Assembly: GCA_020849725.1 (NCBI GenBank)
Contig: JADLAZ010000091.1
Location: 4,824 to 68,823 of the forward strand
Length of the DNA: 64,000 nucleotides
Origin: Chloroflexota bacterium
GTDB taxonomy: Bacteria; Chloroflexota; Chloroflexia; Thermomicrobiales; JADLAZ01
Direction: 5' to 3'
Each line of letters begins with the position of its first letter. Position 1 is the first letter of the stretch. Made by a program: the position numbers and the translations under genes. Below, piece after piece: positions 17,490-25,950 of the stretch. The notes beneath the pieces are model-generated. The model searched no databases, had not been told where the DNA came from, and was given only the letters and a program-made list of their open reading frames with translations.

Positions 17490-18527
17490 TCAGGCCCAGG
17501 TCAGGATGACGCCCAGGTGCTCGTCGCGGCGCTCGGCCAGGCCGGTGTAGGCTTCCTGGATCGCCTCCGGCGCCAGGCGGTGCGTGATCAGCGGCGCCAC
17601 GACCAGCCGCCCGTCGGCCAGCCAGGACAGCGCCGCCACCGTGTTGCCGTGGATCGACGACGGCGTCGGCGGCGTTGGCTGCCGCGACACGGCCAGCGGC
17701 GCCGAGGGTTGGCGCGGGATCTCCCACTCCGAGCCGCTGCGCAGCCGCAGGAAGCGCAAGAAGATGGAGCGGGTCAGCCGGCTCGACGGCACGCTGTTGG
17801 CGTCGCCGCCCCAGGGCGCGCCGATCATGACGATCTCGCCGCCGTCGGCGGCCAGTTCGACCGCCGCCGCTAGCGCCGTCGCCGAGCCGGTCGCCTCGAT
17901 CACCAGCCGGCACCGCTCGGCGAAAGCGGGCATCGCCTCGGCCGGGTGGACCGAGCGCAGCCCGCAGCGTTCCGCCAGCGCGCGCCGCGCCGGCGACAGG
18001 TCGAAGGCATGGACGACCATGCCGCAGGTCTGGAAGACCTGCGCCGCCAGGTTGCCGACCAGCCCCAGGCCGACGACCGCGACCGTGTCGCCGCCGCGCG
18101 CGACGGTCGTGCAGAGGGTCGTCATCGACACGGTCGCCAGCCGGACGAAGACCGCCTGCTCGTCCAGCAGCCCATCCGGCACCGGCACGCACAGCGCGCG
18201 CCGGGCATCGACGCGGACGACGGCGGTGTGGTTGCCCATCGTGTAGACGCGCTGGCCGGCCACGACGCCGGCCTGCTCACCGGCGGCGATCACCGTGCCG
18301 ATATTGGCGTAGCCGACGTCGGTCAGCGGGTAGGTCGGCCGCCAGTCGTCACGGAAGCCGGCCCGGCCCTGCCAGCGCGCCAGCTCGGTGCCGGGGCTGA
18401 TGAGCGTGACGCGCGTGCGCACGACGACCTCGGTCGGCCCGAGATCGTCGGTCGAAACGGTGTGCGCCGTGACCTCGGCCTGACCTACGTCGCGGACGAT
18501 GACGTGCCGGCTATCGAGCATGGCCAC
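17490..18527 (-). CDS. MDR-family dehydrogenase (threonine dehydrogenase-like)
   Basis: The 345-residue product belongs to the medium-chain dehydrogenase/reductase superfamily. The N-terminal GroES-like half has LISPGTELARW and DVGYANIGTVIAAG. The nucleotide-binding half has VAVVGLGLVGNLAAQ (GxGxxG), FDLSPARRALAERCG and IEATGS. The usual structural-zinc cysteine cluster is absent, and the catalytic-zinc ligands are not obvious, as in several sugar or polyol reductases of this group. It is the last gene of the ABC importer/enolase-superfamily operon, so it probably oxidises the imported compound or an intermediate. GTG 18527 has AGAGGA upstream; ATG 18521 is an alternative. Confidence 0.85.
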   Translation of the reverse strand: MAMLDSRHVIVRDVGQAEVTAHTVSTDDLGPTEVVVRTRVTLISPGTELARWQGRAGFRDDWRPTYPLTDVGYANIGTVIAAGEQAGVVAGQRVYTMGNHTAVVRVDARRALCVPVPDGLLDEQAVFVRLATVSMTTLCTTVARGGDTVAVVGLGLVGNLAAQVFQTCGMVVHAFDLSPARRALAERCGLRSVHPAEAMPAFAERCRLVIEATGSATALAAAVELAADGGEIVMIGAPWGGDANSVPSSRLTRSIFLRFLRLRSGSEWEIPRQPSAPLAVSRQPTPPTPSSIHGNTVAALSWLADGRLVVAPLITHRLAPEAIQEAYTGLAERRDEHLGVILTWA

Positions 18528-18560
18528 GGCTGTCCTCTCCCACGCCTCCAGAACCCCTGG

Positions 18561-19718
18561 CTACCCCTCGACCAGATGCGTGGCGACGTAATCCCAGTCG
18601 AGCTCGTAGCCCAGCCCCGGCCCCGACGGCACGCGCACCCAGCCGTCGCTGTCCATCGGGTCGATCGGCTCGGCCAGGTAGGCCAGCTTGGCGTCGTAGT
18701 CGACGCCGGGCGCGAGCAACCCGCGCTCGTAGTACTCGCAGGTGTCCTCGCTCGTCGCGCCCAGCACCTGCAGGTTGCCGATGCCGCTCATGTGGATCTC
18801 GCAGCGGGCGCCGTAGGCCTCGCAGACGGTGGCCGTCTTGCGTGCGCCGGTGATGCCGCCGCGCAGCACGTCGATGCGGCTGATGTCCGAAGCGTCGCGG
18901 CGCAGCCAGTCGGCGCGGGTGAAGACGCTGCCCTCGAGGATCTCCGGCGAGCAGATGGGGATGCTCAGCTCGCGCGCCAACCGGATGTAGGTCTCCATCC
19001 GGTGCTCGGGCATCGGGTGCTCGTACCAGTGGAAGTTCAGCCGCTCCAGCGCCCGGCCGACGGCGAGCGCCTCCTCATAGATGTGGTAGGTGCCCCACGG
19101 GTCGAACATCAGCACCATGTCATCGCCGACCGCCTCGCGGATGGCCTCACAGGCGCGGATATCCCAGTTGATGTGGGACGGGCGGGCCGACATCGGCTGG
19201 CGTGTGACCGGATCCCAGTAGTAGTAGGGGTGGATCTTGTAGGCGGTGTAGCCCTGTTGCTTGCAGGCCAGGGCGTGCGCGGCGTACTCCTCGGGCGTGC
19301 CCATGTTGGGGTAGGTGCTGGCGTAGGCCCGCACACGCTCACGGCAGCCGCCGAGCAGCTTGTGGACCGGCAGGTTCGTCAGGCGGCCGAGGAGGTCCCA
19401 CAGCGCCATGTCGACGATGCTCCAGAGGTTCTCCGGCGTCTTGGCCGCCCACAGCACTTGCCAGATCTGCTCGCGATCGAGCGGATTCAGCCCCACCAAT
19501 TGTGACTTGATCCGGGTGGTCATGTGCTCGCGGCCGGCCGGCGCCAGTCCGTCCTGGTCGCCGTGGCCCTGGCCGCCCAGGTAGTAGCCCGAGACGCCCT
19601 CGTCAGTCGTGATCACCGTCACCGTCTGGATGATCTCGGTCTGCGGCCGCGGCGTCGCGTTCTGAAAGCGATCGACCCAGGTCCGGAATGCGGTGACCTG
19701 CACATCGGTGATCTTCAT
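18561..19718 (-). CDS. Mandelate racemase/muconate-lactonizing enzyme family protein (probable sugar-acid dehydratase)
   Basis: The protein has 385 residues, normal for the enolase superfamily. The N-terminal capping domain precedes a barrel with the KxH element in YKIHPYYYW, then likely metal ligands in MFDPWGTY (Asp), WYEHPMPE (Glu) and CSPEIL (Glu). Such enzymes abstract a proton alpha to a carboxylate and commonly dehydrate aldonic or aldaric acids. The ATG has a strong AGGAGG upstream. Position in an operon with a sugar-type importer and an aldolase supports acid-sugar breakdown; the exact substrate cannot be read from the sequence. Confidence 0.9.
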   Translation of the reverse strand: MKITDVQVTAFRTWVDRFQNATPRPQTEIIQTVTVITTDEGVSGYYLGGQGHGDQDGLAPAGREHMTTRIKSQLVGLNPLDREQIWQVLWAAKTPENLWSIVDMALWDLLGRLTNLPVHKLLGGCRERVRAYASTYPNMGTPEEYAAHALACKQQGYTAYKIHPYYYWDPVTRQPMSARPSHINWDIRACEAIREAVGDDMVLMFDPWGTYHIYEEALAVGRALERLNFHWYEHPMPEHRMETYIRLARELSIPICSPEILEGSVFTRADWLRRDASDISRIDVLRGGITGARKTATVCEAYGARCEIHMSGIGNLQVLGATSEDTCEYYERGLLAPGVDYDAKLAYLAEPIDPMDSDGWVRVPSGPGLGYELDWDYVATHLVEG

Positions 19719-19786
19719 CGGGGATACCTCCTACCGCTAGTCATGGCCTGGACGAAGCCCGTGGATCGAGCCGCCATGGCCGGTAC

Positions 19787-19890
19787 GCTCGTCACCCCGG
19801 CGCCCGCCGGGGCCAGGCGGATGGCTTCGGCTGTGCTCAGCCAACGAGGACCGCGGTGTCTGGCTGCCGGCGGGCGCCGGGGTGACGAGC
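19787..19890. repeat. Perfect 24-bp inverted repeat between operon genes
   Basis: Bases 19787-19810 (GCTCGTCACCCCGGCGCCCG plus CCGG) are exactly inverted at 19867-19890, with a 56-base spacer. The 213-base gap between the aldolase and the enolase-superfamily gene has no reading frame of its own. The hairpin could stabilise or attenuate the operon transcript, or be a dispersed repeat. Confidence 0.7.
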
Positions 19891-19931
19891 CGATCGTGCT
19901 GCCTGGCGGTCAATTCCGTCGACGCAGCGCA

Positions 19932-20825
19932 TTAGCGCGGGTAGAGCGTGTCGATGGCTTCTTGCAACTCGCGCCGCGTCAGGTCGTCCAGCGGCGGCCC
20001 GGCCGGGTGGCGTACAGTCGCGGTGCGGATGATGCCGCGCTGGCGCAGCAGCTCCTTGTGGACGTGGTAGTAGTAGCCGGTACCCTGGGTGGCGATGCGG
20101 TTGATTGGCGCGATGACGCGGTCGAACTCCGCCCGCGCGCCGGCCTCATCGCCGGCCTGGAAGCGGTCCCAGACGGCGACGAACGCCTCCGGCTGGCTGC
20201 AGAACGGCATCGTCCCAACCGAGCCGCGCCGCATCTCTTCGATAAAGTAGCCACCGCCGGCGCCACCGAAGATCGTCAGCACGTCGCCGGCCTGGGCGAC
20301 CGCTTCGGCGACCTTGGCCGGTGGCGGCAGGCTCTCGACCTTGATGTAGCGCGCCCACTGGCTCTCCTCGCCGATCTGTCGCGCCAGGCCAGCGGAGATC
20401 GGCGCGGTGGCGGTGTCCTGGAGGAAGATCGGGATGCTGACGGCGTCGGAGATGGCGCGGAAATACTCCCTCACCTCGACGGCGCTGGCCGGGATGAAAC
20501 TCGGCGGCAGCACCATCAGCGCGTCGGCGCCGTTCTCCTCGGCCGTCCGGCTGTACAACACCGCCAGGTCGGTGCCGGGCGCGCCGGTGTTGATGACGAT
20601 CGGCACCCGGCCGCGCGCCTGCTCGACGACGAGGCGGGTGACGTGGACGCGCTCGGCCTCGGAGAGCTTGAAGACCTCGCTGCCGAGCGCCACGCCCAGG
20701 CCGTGCACGCCGGCCTGGATGTCAAACTCGACCAGTTGGCGCAGGCTGTCGTCGTCGACACGGCCGCGCTCGTCGAAGGGCGTGAGCAGGATCGGGTAGA
20801 CGCCGCGCATCGGATCATTTGGCAT
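19932..20825 (-). CDS. DapA-family (dihydrodipicolinate synthase/N-acetylneuraminate lyase-like) aldolase
   Basis: The 297-residue product has the family's TIM-barrel landmarks: LLTPFDERGRVD at the N-terminus, GVALGSEVFKLSEAER where DapA has GTTGE, ADALMVLPP, and the Schiff-base lysine in YIKVES. The GTTGE change argues against lysine biosynthesis and for a catabolic aldolase or dehydratase acting on 2-keto-3-deoxy acids. It lies six bases downstream of the second permease gene and before the enolase-superfamily gene, so it probably cleaves the product of that dehydratase. The ATG has GAGGTC upstream. Confidence 0.9.
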   Translation of the reverse strand: MPNDPMRGVYPILLTPFDERGRVDDDSLRQLVEFDIQAGVHGLGVALGSEVFKLSEAERVHVTRLVVEQARGRVPIVINTGAPGTDLAVLYSRTAEENGADALMVLPPSFIPASAVEVREYFRAISDAVSIPIFLQDTATAPISAGLARQIGEESQWARYIKVESLPPPAKVAEAVAQAGDVLTIFGGAGGGYFIEEMRRGSVGTMPFCSQPEAFVAVWDRFQAGDEAGARAEFDRVIAPINRIATQGTGYYYHVHKELLRQRGIIRTATVRHPAGPPLDDLTRRELQEAIDTLYPR

Positions 20826-20831
20826 GCTGGG

Positions 20832-21770
20832 CTAGACCTCCTTCAGCGCGCCGGCGGTCAACCCACGGACGAACTGGCGCTGCATGAGCATCAAGACGAC
20901 GATCAGGGGCAGGCCCATCATCACCGACGCCGCGCCAATCATGTTGAAGGCGGTGGTGATGGACGTCATTTGGCGGACCAGTCCGACGCTGGCGGTGTAC
21001 TTCGATTGAGTCTCCAGGATGATTGAGGCGAATCCGTATTCGCCCCAGAAGGCCATGAAGCCAAGTAGAGCGATGGTGACGATGCCGGTCTTGGCGAGTG
21101 GTATCGTGATGTACCACATGACCTGTGGCAGTGAGCACCCGTCAATGCGGGCCGATTCCTCCAGTTCGATGGGGATGGTCCGAATGAAGCCAGTGGCTAA
21201 CCAGGTCGCAACCGGGATGTGGAAAGCGGTGTAGATGACGATCAGCGCCAGCAGGCTATCCTGCAAGCTGAGACGATTGACCAGAAAGTAGATGGGGACG
21301 AAGAGCGAGGGGCCGGGGAACATCTGGCCGACCAACAACAGCGTGAGCATCGCCATCGCACCCGGGAAGTGGAAGCGCGCAAAGCCATACCCCGCGAGCG
21401 CGCCGATGATCGTCGCCAGGATCGCCGGGATAGTCGAGACATAAATACTATTCATAACGTATAGATACCAAAACTGCAATTCGCGGGTGCGATCGACAGC
21501 GCCGGGGGTCAGGAGTTGAATGTACTTTTCGATCGTCGGCTGGGCTGGGATGTATTGTGGTGGGACTGCCCAGACTGCGTCATCTGCCTTGAATGAGGTG
21601 TCGAGCAACCACAGATTCGGGAAGGTGACAGCGGTAAAGATGATCAGCCCGACCACGGTGGCGAACGTGCCGGTCACCACGCGGCGAACGAGGGCACTGC
21701 GGTGAGCCTGATTGATGGCGGCCTCGCGCGCCGCCTCAGCACCCGGGGATACCAGGCTGGTCTCACGCAT
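20832..21770 (-). CDS. Carbohydrate ABC transporter permease (MalG type)
   Basis: The protein has 312 residues and six predicted membrane helices. The cytoplasmic EAA loop reads EESARIDGCSLPQVMWYITIP, the ATPase contact of inner-membrane ABC importers. The C-terminus with FVRGLTAGALK is typical of MalG/LacG relatives. It follows the MalF-type permease by three bases, so the two form the heterodimeric channel. GC is slightly lower than in the enzymes downstream. Confidence 0.93.
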   Translation of the reverse strand: MRETSLVSPGAEAAREAAINQAHRSALVRRVVTGTFATVVGLIIFTAVTFPNLWLLDTSFKADDAVWAVPPQYIPAQPTIEKYIQLLTPGAVDRTRELQFWYLYVMNSIYVSTIPAILATIIGALAGYGFARFHFPGAMAMLTLLLVGQMFPGPSLFVPIYFLVNRLSLQDSLLALIVIYTAFHIPVATWLATGFIRTIPIELEESARIDGCSLPQVMWYITIPLAKTGIVTIALLGFMAFWGEYGFASIILETQSKYTASVGLVRQMTSITTAFNMIGAASVMMGLPLIVVLMLMQRQFVRGLTAGALKEV

Positions 21771-21773
21771 TGC

Positions 21774-22652
21774 TCATGCCCTCCACGTCTTGCGCAGCAC
21801 GACCAGATAGCCGACGCTCGCTGCCAGCAAGATCAGGAAGTTGATGACTGACAGCGCCGATGATAGGCCAAATCGGAACGAAGTGAATCCGACCTGATAG
21901 ATATAGGTCGACAGGATCTCACTGGCGTTGGCCGGTCCACCACGCGTCGAACCCCAAACTGTGACCAAGTCATTCATGCTGGAGATCAGCGTCAGGATAC
22001 CGATGATCGTCAACGTGTAGCTGAGGGACGGCAGGACGACATGGCGGAAGCGTTGCCAGGTGTTGGCGCCATCAATCGTCGCCGCCTCTAGGAGGCTGGT
22101 CGGGATCGCCTGCACTGCGGCTGAGATGACTAGCGCGGCAAAGGGAAGATGGCGCCAGACGGCGATCACCACCAGCGCGTAGATGACCAAACCAGGCGTA
22201 CCCAGCCAGGCGATACCCTTGTCGATGACGCCGATCTTCTTGAGCAGGTCGTTGATAACACCCAATTCGGCGTGATACATCCACTGCCAGGCCGCGACGG
22301 CGACGACGCCCGGCAGCACCCAGGGGATGAGGATGCTGGCGCGCAGCAGCCGGTTGATGACGAAATTGAAGCTCAGGAAGTAGCCGACCCCTAAGCCGAA
22401 CAGCAGCGTTAGCGCGGTATTCGCGGTCACCCAGATGATGGTATTCTGCACCACCTGGCCTATAAGCGGGTCGGCGAGAATTCGCTCGTAGGACTCCAGG
22501 CCGACAAAGTCGCTGCGCCGCGTCAACAAGCTGGTATTGGTGAAGCTGAGCCGAACGACCTCGATGACAGGGTAGATAATGAAGGCGAGTACCATCGCCA
22601 TGGCAGGGAAGACAAGAGCGTATCCGAACCAGTCCTGCCGCCGCAATCGCAT
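21774..22652 (-). CDS. Carbohydrate ABC transporter permease (MalF/UgpA type)
   Basis: The 292-residue product has six predicted membrane helices and the EAA loop as LLEAATIDGANTWQRFRHVVLP. It is a channel subunit of a CUT1-type importer. GAGGTAG precedes the ATG. It lies about 200 bases after the binding-protein gene, with a hairpin in between, and is followed by the MalG-type gene after three bases. No ATPase gene is in the operon, so a shared MsmK/UgpC-type ATPase encoded elsewhere is expected. Confidence 0.93.
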   Translation of the reverse strand: MRLRRQDWFGYALVFPAMAMVLAFIIYPVIEVVRLSFTNTSLLTRRSDFVGLESYERILADPLIGQVVQNTIIWVTANTALTLLFGLGVGYFLSFNFVINRLLRASILIPWVLPGVVAVAAWQWMYHAELGVINDLLKKIGVIDKGIAWLGTPGLVIYALVVIAVWRHLPFAALVISAAVQAIPTSLLEAATIDGANTWQRFRHVVLPSLSYTLTIIGILTLISSMNDLVTVWGSTRGGPANASEILSTYIYQVGFTSFRFGLSSALSVINFLILLAASVGYLVVLRKTWRA

Positions 22653-22813
22653 ATAGTTCTACCTCGCGTTCTGCCCATACCTGTCCGTGCGGCTCGTCTC
22701 GTTCCTGGAATGGCGCCAGGCCTCTGCTGCGTCCGCCTGGCGTGCGTGCTTCGGCTGCGGTTGGCAACCGAACGCACTACACCGGGCAGCAGCCTGTGCT
22801 CGGGTGGCGCAAC

Positions 22814-22842
22814 GGCACGGGACGCTCGGGGCACCCCGTGCC
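22814..22842 (-). promoter_or_regulatory. Intercistronic hairpin after the binding-protein gene
   Basis: GGCACGGG (22814-22821) pairs with CCCGTGCC (22835-22842) around a 13-base loop. It lies 10 bases beyond the binding-protein stop. Hairpins here commonly protect or partly terminate the transcript so that binding protein exceeds permease. No T-run follows on the minus strand. Confidence 0.55.
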
Positions 22843-22851
22843 GAACGGTTC

Positions 22852-24300
22852 TTACAGACCCTTGAACTCATCGACGATGGCTTGGGAGCGCTTCTGGGCG
22901 GCGGCCAGCGCTTCCTTGGGACTCTGCTTGCCGAGAATCGCCTGCTGCATCGCCGTCGACAGCGTCTTCTCGGCCTCCGTTAGACCTGGGAAGGCCGGCA
23001 TCGGCAGGGCGCCGTCGAACATCTTGTTGTTGTCCTTGTAAAGCTTGTACCAATCCGGATAGGTCTTCTTGAAGACATCGGTCTCCCAGTTCGCCTTGAG
23101 CCCCGGCACCCGACCGCGAACCGCCGAGCCATCCCAGCCGGCCTGCGTCGCTGGCCGCGACCAGAATTCGATGTACTTCAGCGCCGCCTCGCGCTGCTGT
23201 GTCAGAGCGGAGACGAAGAAGGCTGCCGTTGGCGTCATGATCTGCGAGGCTGGTTTGAAGGAGCCCGTCGGCTTCGGCGTCTGGCGTGGGAAAAGCGTCA
23301 GCCCGACCGGCATCGCCTCGCGGGTTGGGTTCCCCTGGGAGAAGGCGCCTGGATACGAGAGTGATACCCACATCGCCGCCTTGCCCTCGAAGAAGAGCGT
23401 GCCTGACTGGGCAAAGCTTGTGTCGGTGACGCCCTGCGGCACCGACTTGTCGTTGACCAGATCGACGAACAACTTCAGCGGATCGATGAAGCCGGGATCG
23501 TCGAGCATGACCTTACGGCCGGTCTCGTCTACCCACCGGCCGCCATTGGCGTAGGCGATGCCCTCGAAGGTGTTGGCGTCATTGGTATGGGACGAGGCGG
23601 AGATGGTGATGCCGGCCACATTGTCCTTGGTGCATTTCCGAGCTGCCTCACGCACTTCGTCCCAGGTCTCCGGCACTTTGGTGATGCCGGCGTCCTCAAG
23701 CATCTTTCGGTTATAGGTCAGGAAGGTGCCGGTATCGACGTAGGGTGCGATGCCATAGAACTTGCCCTTGTAGACGGTCGTCTCCCAGATCTCGGGGATG
23801 TAGTCCGGCTTCAGCTTGGCGGCCAGCCCTTTGTCGAGATCGTCGTAGGGGGTAATGATGCCAATAGCCGCCAAGTCAGGCAGGCTCTGACCATCGGCCA
23901 GCAGGATGTCGCCGAGACGCTTGGCCTGGAAGCCGGCTAGCATCTTCTCGCGCTTCACGGCCCAGTCGTTGTTGGTGTATTCGAGCTTGATGCCCGAGGC
24001 CTTCTCAAACTCGGCATTCCACTTCGGGAAGTATTCGAGTTCAGAATTCGCGCCGCCGAACTTCCAGACCACGAGCGGCCCGGTGGCGCTCGCCTTGGCT
24101 GGAGCAGTCGCCGCGGCCGGGGCGGTGGTCGGCTTGGCATCGGCGGTGGTGGCCGGCTTGGTCGGCTCGGCGGCTGGCTTGGCCGGCGCGGCCGTGGGCG
24201 CGGCGGGCGCGCCGCAGGCGCCGAGCATGATGCCGCTTACCAGCGCCAGCGAAGCGCCGGCAAACAGCGAGCGACGGCTGAGCATCGTGCCAGTCTTCAT
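22852..24300 (-). CDS. Extracellular solute-binding lipoprotein (sugar family 1)
   Basis: The product has 482 residues. The N-terminus has a twin-arginine-like SRRSLFAGASLAL and the lipobox LGAC, so it is probably exported by Tat and lipidated. A long Ala/Pro/Thr/Lys linker follows. The body has family landmarks such as FEKASGIKLEYTNNDW, FLTYNRKMLEDAGI and GKAAMWVSLSYPG. It would capture the substrate and pass it to the permeases downstream. ATG 24300 has AGGAGGTGG upstream; upstream in-frame codons are not signal-like. Confidence 0.95.
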   Translation of the reverse strand: MKTGTMLSRRSLFAGASLALVSGIMLGACGAPAAPTAAPAKPAAEPTKPATTADAKPTTAPAAATAPAKASATGPLVVWKFGGANSELEYFPKWNAEFEKASGIKLEYTNNDWAVKREKMLAGFQAKRLGDILLADGQSLPDLAAIGIITPYDDLDKGLAAKLKPDYIPEIWETTVYKGKFYGIAPYVDTGTFLTYNRKMLEDAGITKVPETWDEVREAARKCTKDNVAGITISASSHTNDANTFEGIAYANGGRWVDETGRKVMLDDPGFIDPLKLFVDLVNDKSVPQGVTDTSFAQSGTLFFEGKAAMWVSLSYPGAFSQGNPTREAMPVGLTLFPRQTPKPTGSFKPASQIMTPTAAFFVSALTQQREAALKYIEFWSRPATQAGWDGSAVRGRVPGLKANWETDVFKKTYPDWYKLYKDNNKMFDGALPMPAFPGLTEAEKTLSTAMQQAILGKQSPKEALAAAQKRSQAIVDEFKGL

Positions 24301-24729
24301 GCGGTGGTCCACCTCCTGAGTATGGGTGTCAATAGATGGTCGGCATCGACCTGGACGATACCGGACCCGCGGTTCCGCTATCGCACGCGAGGGCTGCCTT
24401 GCTTCGTCCCCCGGGAGTGGCCTCCTTTCACCGATCGGCATCAGGGTGTCACGAGTGACTCGGTGAAGGTGAACAGACTGCGTGTGGCTGGAGACACCGA
24501 TGGGCGCCGCCGAGCCGGCTCCGAGGTCGCCTCCCCGGGCAATAAGGTATGATCGTGCCCAGCCGCGGCGCTGGTTGACAAACTGGCCCCTTGTCTCGCG
24601 TTGCCGTGGCTCGGATACTACAGGGACCAGGCCGACCGCCTCAAGCGATCGAGTCTCGCGGATCTCTCACATGTCTCTCATGCCGCTGGCGGGTCGCCTG
24701 TCGACCGTGGGCGCGGATGGAGGAAGCCG
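24301..24729. other. Divergent intergenic region
   Basis: This gap separates the importer operon (minus) from the response-regulator gene (plus) and should carry both promoters. A plus-strand TATGAT at 24548-24553 has no convincing -35 box, and a TTGACA at 24575-24580 lacks a -10 box at the right distance. No gene or clear operator was found. Confidence 0.4.
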
Positions 24730-25950
24730 GTGAGCGTGCCCGAGACGGGGTTCGTTGACGCCGTGCGCGATGCGCTCCTGCATCTGTACGATGTTGGCTA
24801 TCTGCAGAAGCAGCCGCTCCTGCCGCTCGTCGGCCAGCCGGCGCGAGGCGTGGCTGCCTCGGGTCCGCGGCTGCGCCAGGCGCTCCTGGACGCGATCGAG
24901 ACCTTGACACCCGGCCCCGATGTGGCGGAGACCGCGCGTGCTTGGCGCCCACACCGCATCTTGGAACTGCGCTACATCGACTGTTATGACGTCGCCGAGG
25001 TCATGGAGCAGGTATCGCTCAGCAGCGCTCAGTATCACCGAGAGCACCACCGCGCGCTCGCGATGCTGGCCGTGGTGCTGTGGGAGCAGTGGGGCGCCGC
25101 CAGCCGCTGGCCGGCGCTGGCGAGTGTGGCGCCGTCGCGGGTAGCGGCCGACGTGGACCCGGTGCGTCAGGAAGCTGAAGGATTACTGCATGATCGGCGC
25201 CCAGGCCCGGTAGATATTGCGCAGGTGGTCGAGGAGATCCGCCGACTGCTGCCGTCGCTCCAGGCCGGTCGGGGCGCCGCGTTCGCCTTTCACGTGCCGG
25301 CGGACCTGCCAGACGTCACCGCGGAACGAGTGGCCGTGCGGCAGGTGTTGCTGGTGCTGCTGGCGCATGCTGGGAAGGCCGTCACGCAGGGCGTCATCGA
25401 CGTGCGCCTCGCCCGCCAGGCGCAGCGCGTGGTGATCACGATCTCTGGGCCATCGGCCGGCGCATTGGCGGAGCCGCTCGAGCAGGGCATGAGCGATTGC
25501 CGGCCCTTTGTGGAGGCGCTGCGCGGCTGGATGCGCTTCATCGCACCGGCCACCGACACGACCGTTTGGTCGATCGAGGTCGAGTTGCTCGCCCACCAGC
25601 GCCCGACACTGCTGGTGGTCGACAATAGCACTGACTTCGTGCGCCTCATCGAGGTGTATCTGACCGACACGGACTGGGAAGTCATCAGTGCGACGACTGT
25701 CGAGGACGCGATGCGCATCGCGCACGCGCGCAACCCCGAGGCTGTCCTCCTCGATGTCATCATCCCCGACCGCGATGGCTGGGACTTGCTGTTCGAGTTG
25801 CGCGGCCAGGCCGCGACTCTGGCGATCCCGGTCATCATCTGCTCGGTCTTGCAGGAGCCGGACATGGCGCTGGCGTTGGGGGCGACGGCCTATCTACAGA
25901 AGCCGGTCGACCAGACGCAGTTGTTGGCAGCGCTCAGACCATTTCATTAG
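24730..25950 (+). CDS. Response regulator with a C-terminal receiver domain
   Basis: The 406-residue product starts at a GTG with GGAGGA upstream. Residues 1-130 have helices resembling a sigma-like or helix-turn-helix region (RILELRYIDCYDVAEVMEQ). Residues 140-280 are weakly like a histidine-kinase ATPase domain (VRQVLLVLLAHAGKAVTQG) but lack clear ATP motifs. The C-terminal receiver begins at LLVVDNSTDF, has the phosphoacceptor D342 in LLDVIIPDRDGW, and the lysine in YLQKPVD. A receiver at the C-terminus is unusual for a plain regulator. It meets the hybrid kinase gene tail to tail with a 17-base overlap. Confidence 0.85.
   Translation: MSVPETGFVDAVRDALLHLYDVGYLQKQPLLPLVGQPARGVAASGPRLRQALLDAIETLTPGPDVAETARAWRPHRILELRYIDCYDVAEVMEQVSLSSAQYHREHHRALAMLAVVLWEQWGAASRWPALASVAPSRVAADVDPVRQEAEGLLHDRRPGPVDIAQVVEEIRRLLPSLQAGRGAAFAFHVPADLPDVTAERVAVRQVLLVLLAHAGKAVTQGVIDVRLARQAQRVVITISGPSAGALAEPLEQGMSDCRPFVEALRGWMRFIAPATDTTVWSIEVELLAHQRPTLLVVDNSTDFVRLIEVYLTDTDWEVISATTVEDAMRIAHARNPEAVLLDVIIPDRDGWDLLFELRGQAATLAIPVIICSVLQEPDMALALGATAYLQKPVDQTQLLAALRPFH

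Noticed and set aside
22740..22842. Possible tRNA or structured RNA in the binding-protein/permease gap
   Set aside because: There is a short strong hairpin, but no cloverleaf or TpsiC-arm-like GGTTCNANNCC was found.
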